DNA of 64,000 nt from Alviniconcha marisindica (lineage: Eukaryota > Mollusca > Gastropoda > Provannidae), in assembly GCA_018857735.1 (NCBI GenBank), contig JABMCL010000194.1:682501-746500 (forward strand), written 5' to 3'. Positions 58,256 to 64,000 of this stretch are shown one piece after another. The notes under the pieces were generated by a model that did no database searches, was not told where the DNA came from, and was given only the letters and a program-made list of their open reading frames with translations. Both the position numbers and the translations under genes were made by a program. Position 1 is the stretch's first letter; every line of letters begins with the position of its first letter.

Positions 58256-58654
58256 CACTGTCATAATGAGTAAGACACATCATTACACATCAACACAATC
58301 GACATCTCCATGGTAACTGCCTTAATTCAGATCAATTACACTTTACACCTGTAGACATAGCTTTTTGAAAAGCTGAAACACCATAGAAATCAGTGAAGTA
58401 TCATAAACACTCAGCATTATTAAATGAAACAAATAGTTGCTCGACTTGCAACATAGTCTTTTTATTTCGTTTTTATTGACACACAACAAACACACCACAG
58501 CCATCAAAGACTTGCACTAAAGGGACTCCAAACAAAGATATAACGTGGGTCCTATGATAAAAATGCAATATAAAAACACACAAAAAGAACCCACACATTC
58601 ATAGCAGTTACTCAATCAAATCATGATCTAGTTTGTTCAAAATCGATGTTTGAA

Positions 58655-58765
58655 AACTGAAAAGCATTTAACGATGAAAACTGCCATTTTGACAAAGTCT
58701 GTGACATCAAAAGCATTTGACGACGAAAACTGCCATTTTGACAAAGTCTGTGACATCAAAAGCAT
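58655..58765. repeat. 47-bp direct duplication
   Basis: Two copies of gaaaactgccattttgacaa plus agtctgtgacatcaaaagca. Confidence 0.8.
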
Positions 58766-59214
58766 GTGTGGTATGTGGGGCAAAGTGCAAACCAGTATAG
58801 CTGCGTGGCAAGCAGGTCAAATTCAAAACAAAAAGCACTCTTGTTGCTTGGGATCCCCTTTAAGTGCTATGGCACTTCACTCATTTGGCAACAACTGACA
58901 CAGTTGTCTGTGTCTTGGTTACTGGTAAGCCTTCACACACAAGTCGCAAAAGTGCGTATCAAAACTCTGCCTCACAATGTGTACACAGTCATTACACACA
59001 ACAGTTATATACACCCAGCTCAAGGCAGACACACTGGTCACCATACACACAACAGTTATATACACCCAGCTCAAGGCAGACAGACACACTACCGTTACAC
59101 ACTCACCACCATGTGGACAGACTCGTCTTTACAGACTCTCGACGAAGTGCAGACAGACACACTGGTCACCATGCAAACAGACGCACAAACACATCGTTAC
59201 ATACTCTCTTTGAA

Positions 59215-59482
59215 AGATCCAAACACATAAAAGGTTCAAAATAATGCCGTTTATTACGACATGACACAATATGCGAATTTTCAGGGTAATCCCCTTCATC
59301 AAACACTTCCAAGCAATCTTTATCAACATTCTTCCAAGCACTGGACAGAGCTCAACCAAAAACAAACAAAAAAAGATGAGTGGATTAGCTCTCCATCTCA
59401 TTTTTCATCATTTTTTTTTTCACTGTTTAATTCTTAAATGTCATTTTGTAGCGTGATAAAGGGGATTACCCCCAAAAATTCC
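59215..59482. repeat. foldback/MITE-like element
   Basis: Inverted arms: aattttcagggtaatcccct plus tcatca at 59276-59301 and tgataaaggggattaccccc plus aaaaatt at 59454-59480, enclosing about 150 bp. Related copies or halves lie at 28310-28985, 33480-33635 and 40340-40420. Confidence 0.65.
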
Positions 59483-59484
59483 AG

Positions 59485-60330
59485 GCTGTGGGGAACTCAA
59501 AATTTCACACAGGCACAAAACACTGAAAAAACTCAAAATTTTGCACAGGCACAAACACTGGAAAAAAAATCTAAATTTCACACAGGTACAAAACACTGAA
59601 AAACAACACACAAAAATTCACACAAGCACAACACTGAAAAAACTCCAAATCTCACACAGACACAAAAAAAACTGGAAAAACAAACTCAAAATTTCACAGA
59701 CACAAAACAGAAAAAACTCAAAATCTCACTCAGGCACAATATTGAAAAAACTCAAAATGACACTACAACACTGAAAACACACATACACACACACACAAAA
59801 ACAAAACAAAAACACTCCAACATGACAATGCGGAAAACCCCCAATAACAACAAGCAAGCAAGCAAACAACTCAAAATGACACAAGGGCACAAGACTGCGA
59901 AAACTCAAAATCAGACACCAGATTCAGAAACATCATTTTTCACAGGAATCCACAAATGTGTTTCTGAAAGACTGCCTTAGAAAGTACTCAAACAGTTCTG
60001 TGCACTTCTCTTATCTCAAGAATGACCCCTGCTCGCTACTGACAAACAAATCTGATGATTGCAAAACGACACTTCCAGGCAGGACACTGCAAAAAGTGAA
60101 ACAAAATGACACACAGCAGAATACTGCAAAAACTTCAAAATGACACAGGCAGAATACTGCAAAACCTTCAAAATGTCACAGTTCTAGGCAGGACACTGCA
60201 AGAAGTCAAAATGACACACAGGCAGAATACTGAAAAAAACTTCAAAATGACACAGTTCTAGGCAGGACACTGCAAGAAGTCAAAATGACACACAGGCAGA
60301 ATACCGCAAAACACTGAAAATGTCACCAAT
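59485..60330. repeat. degenerate tandem repeats (aactcaaaatttcacacagg; cttcaaaatgacacag)
   Basis: 59485-59760 has ~40-bp units with caaaacactgaaaaaactca. 60060-60330 has ~75-bp units with ctaggcaggacactgcaag and tcaaaatgacacacaggc. Confidence 0.8.
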
Positions 60331-60689
60331 CCAGAATATAGTAAAAAGTCCCCAAAACACTGAGGCAGAACCCTCCAGCAGGTCAAAAGATACAGACATT
60401 CTGTAGAAAAGAAAGAAAAAGAGCTGCTCAACTGTACTAATAACCATTATGCCTTGGTAACTGATAACCACACCCTGTGTGAATAATTTCAATAAATCTA
60501 TACTAACCATGATGCCACATGAAGCATCAAATAATTCAAAATAACAAAAGCAGGCAAACAATTGGGGACAAAATAATGAAAAATGTGAACCCTCTAAAGA
60601 TGACAATTGTTTAAATAGTATTGTGCTCCATATGAAATAAACACAATAATAGGGTATACTTAAGAAACAGTGCATGCTGTATAAGTAAC

Positions 60690-60704
60690 TGCACACACAC
60701 ATGT

Positions 60705-60768
<64 letters not shown>

Positions 60769-60801
60769 GCACACACACACACACACACACACACTCAGGC
60801 A

Positions 60802-60832
<31 letters not shown>
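60690..60832. repeat. (CA)n microsatellite
   Basis: CA run with atgtg and tcaggcatg interruptions. Confidence 0.95.
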
Positions 60833-61269
60833 GCTGAAGGCACACAATAAGGAGAAGTACAAGAACTGAAATATTTTTGTTGGAATAATGTAAGTTATTA
60901 TGCAACAGCGACCACTAAACCTCCAGTCATCTATTCACCTGACCCATGATACTGAATAATAAAACAGCAAAAAAGCCAGAAATGGCGGTACCGGCCAGCC
61001 TCCTGGTTTTGTGGGTGATGCTTGAAAATGACAAGAAAACACGAAGCAACTTAATATACCGACACTAACGCAATCAACCAAGACCAAATGGCACGTGAAA
61101 AGTACAGCCACAAACAGTTTTGACTGCCACACATGGAAGCAAGATGTGAAGCACATCACTGCACACACACACATGTGCGTCTCTCTTCCCTCCCCCCCCC
61201 CCCAATCACATGCATGCACACCCACCCACATACTACTAATACATGCACTGCTGGTGATAGGTTGGTAGA

Positions 61270-61400
61270 AAAGAAAAGAAAGAAATGACAAATCAGTACA
61301 CAGTAGAGAAGAGGGTTGGTTTTCAGTTTTGACTTAAAAAGAGAGTAAAGAAGAAAGGATCTCTTCCCCAGGGTCCTCCTGCCCATCTCGGGAACACAGA
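61270..61400 (-). pseudogene. possible LINE RT C-terminal scrap
   Basis: The minus strand encodes GRRTLGKRSFLLYSLFKSKL followed by KT, resembling the RTLGxRSF...FKSKLKT frame of LINE ORF2 tails with the middle missing. Short, so uncertain. Confidence 0.3.
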
Positions 61401-61539
61401 AAATCCAGGTATGTGAGGCCGAGTGAAGAGAGCGAGAAGAGTAGATGGGGTATGTTCTTCATGCCCTGCCATCCCCACAAAATGGCTGTCCCACTGCCAT
61501 GTGCCAGTCACGTTTTCCGCACAAAGACAACTGTGACGG

Positions 61540-61900
61540 AGCCTCAGACCTGTGAAATTAGTCCGCCTGCAACGCTACTCACGTTCTGACAGGAAAGTCA
61601 GCTTCGGTGGAATCTTTTCTGCCCACCGTCCTTGTGGAAGTGTCTTGCCAGCAATGCCCGAGTCACATTTCTCTGGCAAAGTCAGCCCTGGTGGAGTGTT
61701 TGGTATTGTACTGTCCCTACATACATGTGCTGCCAGCAATGCCACATTGTCAAGTCAGCTCTGGTGGAGTGTTTGGTATTGTACTGTCCCTACATACATG
61801 TGCTGCCAGCAATGCCACATTGTCAAGTCAGCTCTGGTGGGGTGTTTGGTATTCTACTGTGCCTACATACATGTCCTACCAGCAATGCCAGTCACGCTCC
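61540..61900 (-). repeat. ~73-bp minisatellite adjoining a donor-like site
   Basis: About four units with ctggtggagtgtttggtatt, gtactgtccctacatacatg and gccagcaatgccacattgtc. The edge segment (61575-61700) is an open minus-strand stretch (CDSGIAGKTLPQGRWAEKIP and PKLTFLSE) ending GTCAGAAC|GTGAGT, which may be an exon. Its CCACCGAAGCTGACTT matches the unit's CCACCAGAGCTGACTT. Confidence 0.7.
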
Positions 61901-62419
61901 CTTGTGAAGTCAGCTCTAAGAGTTCACAAGCCAGATGCAAATGAAAGCCAAAGCCAAAGCCAGGCAAAATTCAGCAGAAGTCAACAAGCAATAGCACAAT
62001 TAACACGGCCAACAAGCGTCGACTCAAGCCTATTGACTGCTGAAAGGGATAAATGTACAGAACACGCAGACTACTGACGTTGCGGTCTTCAGACAGACTA
62101 CACTGCATGGGAGGACAATACCTGGCTGAGACAGAAACACAGTTGCAGAATCACTCCAGCTATGCGCAACACCAGGTCAAATAACTTCTTTGCTGCAGAA
62201 AAGAAACAACAGAGAACAGCAGATAAAACTAAACACCAGGCTCATTGGATTGGTGCAAATTAACACAACACTGGCCTTTCACAGATGGAGACATGCCCAT
62301 GATACAAAATGGAAACATGTCCCTGACACTAGATGGAAACGTGCACATGGTACAAGATGGAAACGTGTCCATAATACATGTTGATGATACACTCCTAGTA
62401 CTCAGTAACCCTAGCACTC

Positions 62420-63085
62420 AGAAATCTCCTTCAGTGATATACATGTTCCACAGACGGAAACATGTCCATGACACACTTAGTAACCCTAGCCCTAAAAAGA
62501 AACTTCAGTAATATACACGTTCCACAGATGGAAACATGTCCATGACACACTTAGTAACCCTAGCCCTGAAAAGAAACTTCAGTAATATACATGTTCCACA
62601 GATGGAAACATGTCCATGACACACTTGGTAACCCTAGCCTTACAAATTCTCCTTCAGTAATCTACATGTCACACAGATGGAAACATGTCCATGACACACT
62701 TGGTAACCCTAGCCCTAAAAAGAAACTTCAGTAATATACATGTTCCACAGATGGAGACATGTCCATGATACACTTAGTAACCCTAGCCCTAAGAATTCTC
62801 CTTCAGTAATATACACGTTCCACAGATGGAAACATGTCCATGACACACTCAGTGACCCTAGCCCTAATAATTCTTCTTCAGTAATATACAAGTTCCACAG
62901 ATGGAAACATGTCCATGACACACTTGGTAACCTTGGCCGTAAAAAGAAACTTCAGTAATATACATGCTCCACAGATGGAAACATGTCCATGATACACTTC
63001 GTAACCCTAGCCCTAAGAATTCTTCTTCAGTAATCTACATGTCATACAGATGGAAACATGTCCATGACACACTCAGTGACCCTAT
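62420..63085 (-). repeat. ~73-bp minisatellite downstream of cassette IV stop
   Basis: About nine units with gttccacagatggaaacatg, tccatgacacacttagtaac and cctagccct. The core agatggaaacatgtccatga resembles agatggaaacactgtcatgg in the terminal coding sequence at 63191-63211. Confidence 0.9.
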
Positions 63086-63146
63086 CGTTAAGCAGTGCCC
63101 TTCAGTGGGCAAAAGCTGACCATACCAACAGACGCCAGCTCTGGCC

Positions 63147-64000
63147 TCACGGTCTGGTGACAGGCATGAACTGGTAGGACGGGCCTGGTATAGATGGAAA
63201 CACTGTCATGGCATACTCCGGGTAGGCTGCATACCCGTACTGCATCCGTTGAGGATTGGAACCCGACACCTCTCTCGGGTGCTGCGGACTTGATATCTCC
63301 CTGGAGTGTGGGAGATTTGACACCTCTCTCGACTGTGGCGCTGGCAGTGGGTTGGACGCCTCTCTTGCAGCGGAGTCCAAACGCTCGGCCTGTTTGTGGC
63401 GCGGGCTGGCGGTAGCGGTAGTTTCCGTCGTCTCTCGGAGGCGATGGGTGTGCAGGTTGGAATGCTTCCCTCCCCCCTCATGCTTTTTCATGTGAACATT
63501 CAGGCTGTTCTTCTGGGCAAAGGCTGCATCACACTGCTGACACTTGTAGGGCTTCTCGCCGCTGTGCAGCCGCTCATGGACCTTGAGGTTGTACTTGACC
63601 GTGAACCCTTGACCGCAGTGCGTGCACACCCAGGGGCGCTGCCCAGAATGGGTCCTCAGGTGCCGACGCAGCCCTTGGCGGCGGTAGAAAAACTTGGGGC
63701 AGACGTTGCACTGGAAGATCTTGTCCTTGACGTGCATGTACTGCTTGTGCTGCTCCAGGACGCCCTTGAATACAAACGTCTTCCCACACAGCTCGCACAC
63801 GTGGGGCCGAGGCCGCGGCTCGTCGCTGTGCTGCCCGCGCATGTGGATCCCGAAGTAGAACTTGTTGTTCGTGGCGTAGGGGCAGTGGTCGCAGACAAAC
63901 TTCTTCAGCTCCACGCCGACGCCGTGTGACTGGACGTGCATCTGGAAGGAGGTGTTGTCGGTGAAGGGGGTCCCACAGGTGTGGCACAGGTACTCCCGCT
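63147..64000 (-). CDS. zinc-finger cassette IV, terminal exon with six C2H2 fingers, cut by window end
   Basis: The frame is open to the window edge; no acceptor is visible. It ends at TGA 63147-63149, at least 283 codons. The fingers begin YLCHTCGTPF, FVCDHCPYAT, HVCELCGKTF, FQCNVCPKFF, WVCTHCGQGF and YKCQQCDAAF. The last ends [12 protein letters not shown] as in cassette II, with canonical HSGEKPY linkers. The ~100-residue tail is Ser/Arg/Pro-rich and has three loose copies of a [HQ]xREVSxxP motif (QSREVSNLP, HSREISSPQ, HPREVSGSN), then ends in GPSYQFMPVTRP. Likely a nuclear DNA-binding factor. Confidence 0.88.
   Translation of the reverse strand, partial: REYLCHTCGTPFTDNTSFQMHVQSHGVGVELKKFVCDHCPYATNNKFYFGIHMRGQHSDEPRPRPHVCELCGKTFVFKGVLEQHKQYMHVKDKIFQCNVCPKFFYRRQGLRRHLRTHSGQRPWVCTHCGQGFTVKYNLKVHERLHSGEKPYKCQQCDAAFAQKNSLNVHMKKHEGGGKHSNLHTHRLRETTETTATASPRHKQAERLDSAAREASNPLPAPQSREVSNLPHSREISSPQHPREVSGSNPQRMQYGYAAYPEYAMTVFPSIPGPSYQFMPVTRP

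Noticed and set aside
63396..63929. Plus-strand frame of 177 codons
   Set aside because: Antisense shadow of the six-finger exon.

Overview
The window looks like animal nuclear DNA from a lophotrochozoan, most likely a gastropod mollusc. Small exons have canonical splice sites and long introns, there are tRNA-derived SINEs, LINE reverse-transcriptase tails and a Harbinger-type MITE, and (CA)n, (GA)n and minisatellite tracts occupy much of the sequence. No bacterial, viral or organellar genes were seen. The phylum is inferred from overall texture and is not proven.

Left part (about 1-16 kb, + strand): two tandem copies of the ciliary-type leucine-rich-repeat gene LRRC71. Copy 1 is represented only by its last coding exon (1392-2675). 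Copy 2 has at least three phase-compatible exons (to 13021, 13874-13986, 14608-15861). The two last exons are nearly identical at both ends, but the linker in the middle is unrelated. An extra LRRC71-like penultimate exon may lie at 8934-9050. A nested SINE stack (1-1117), a 564-bp MITE (3563-4126) and a LINE fragment inserted in a minisatellite (8262-8840) fill the spaces.

Middle (about 16-25 kb): no gene could be supported. It holds a ~73-bp minisatellite (16.5-17.9 kb), dispersed repeats and microsatellites.

Right part (25-64 kb, - strand): four C2H2 zinc-finger cassettes. Cassette I (37790 down to 25176) encodes a Myb/SANT-like domain, a helical linker, eight fingers over three exons and a tail with a 14-residue Trp repeat. 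Cassette II (49265 to 44175) and cassette III (53415 to 51681) share one plan: a one-finger exon, a 50-bp micro-exon and a terminal multi-finger exon. Cassette IV (64000 to 63147) is a terminal six-finger exon cut by the window edge. The most upstream visible exons of cassettes I-III all accept a phase-1 donor, so they could be separate tandem genes or alternative 3' ends served by common 5' exons outside the window.

The most striking observation is that many minisatellites in the zinc-finger region begin exactly at exon boundaries. Their units are made from the exon edge plus the neighbouring splice site (for example 47.3-49.1, 46.5-46.9, 52.5-52.8, 53.4-53.7, 27.5-27.8 and 34.9-35.7 kb). 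The introns therefore carry many decoy donors or acceptors. Coordinates and splice models were read by eye; no alignment, transcript or database search was available.
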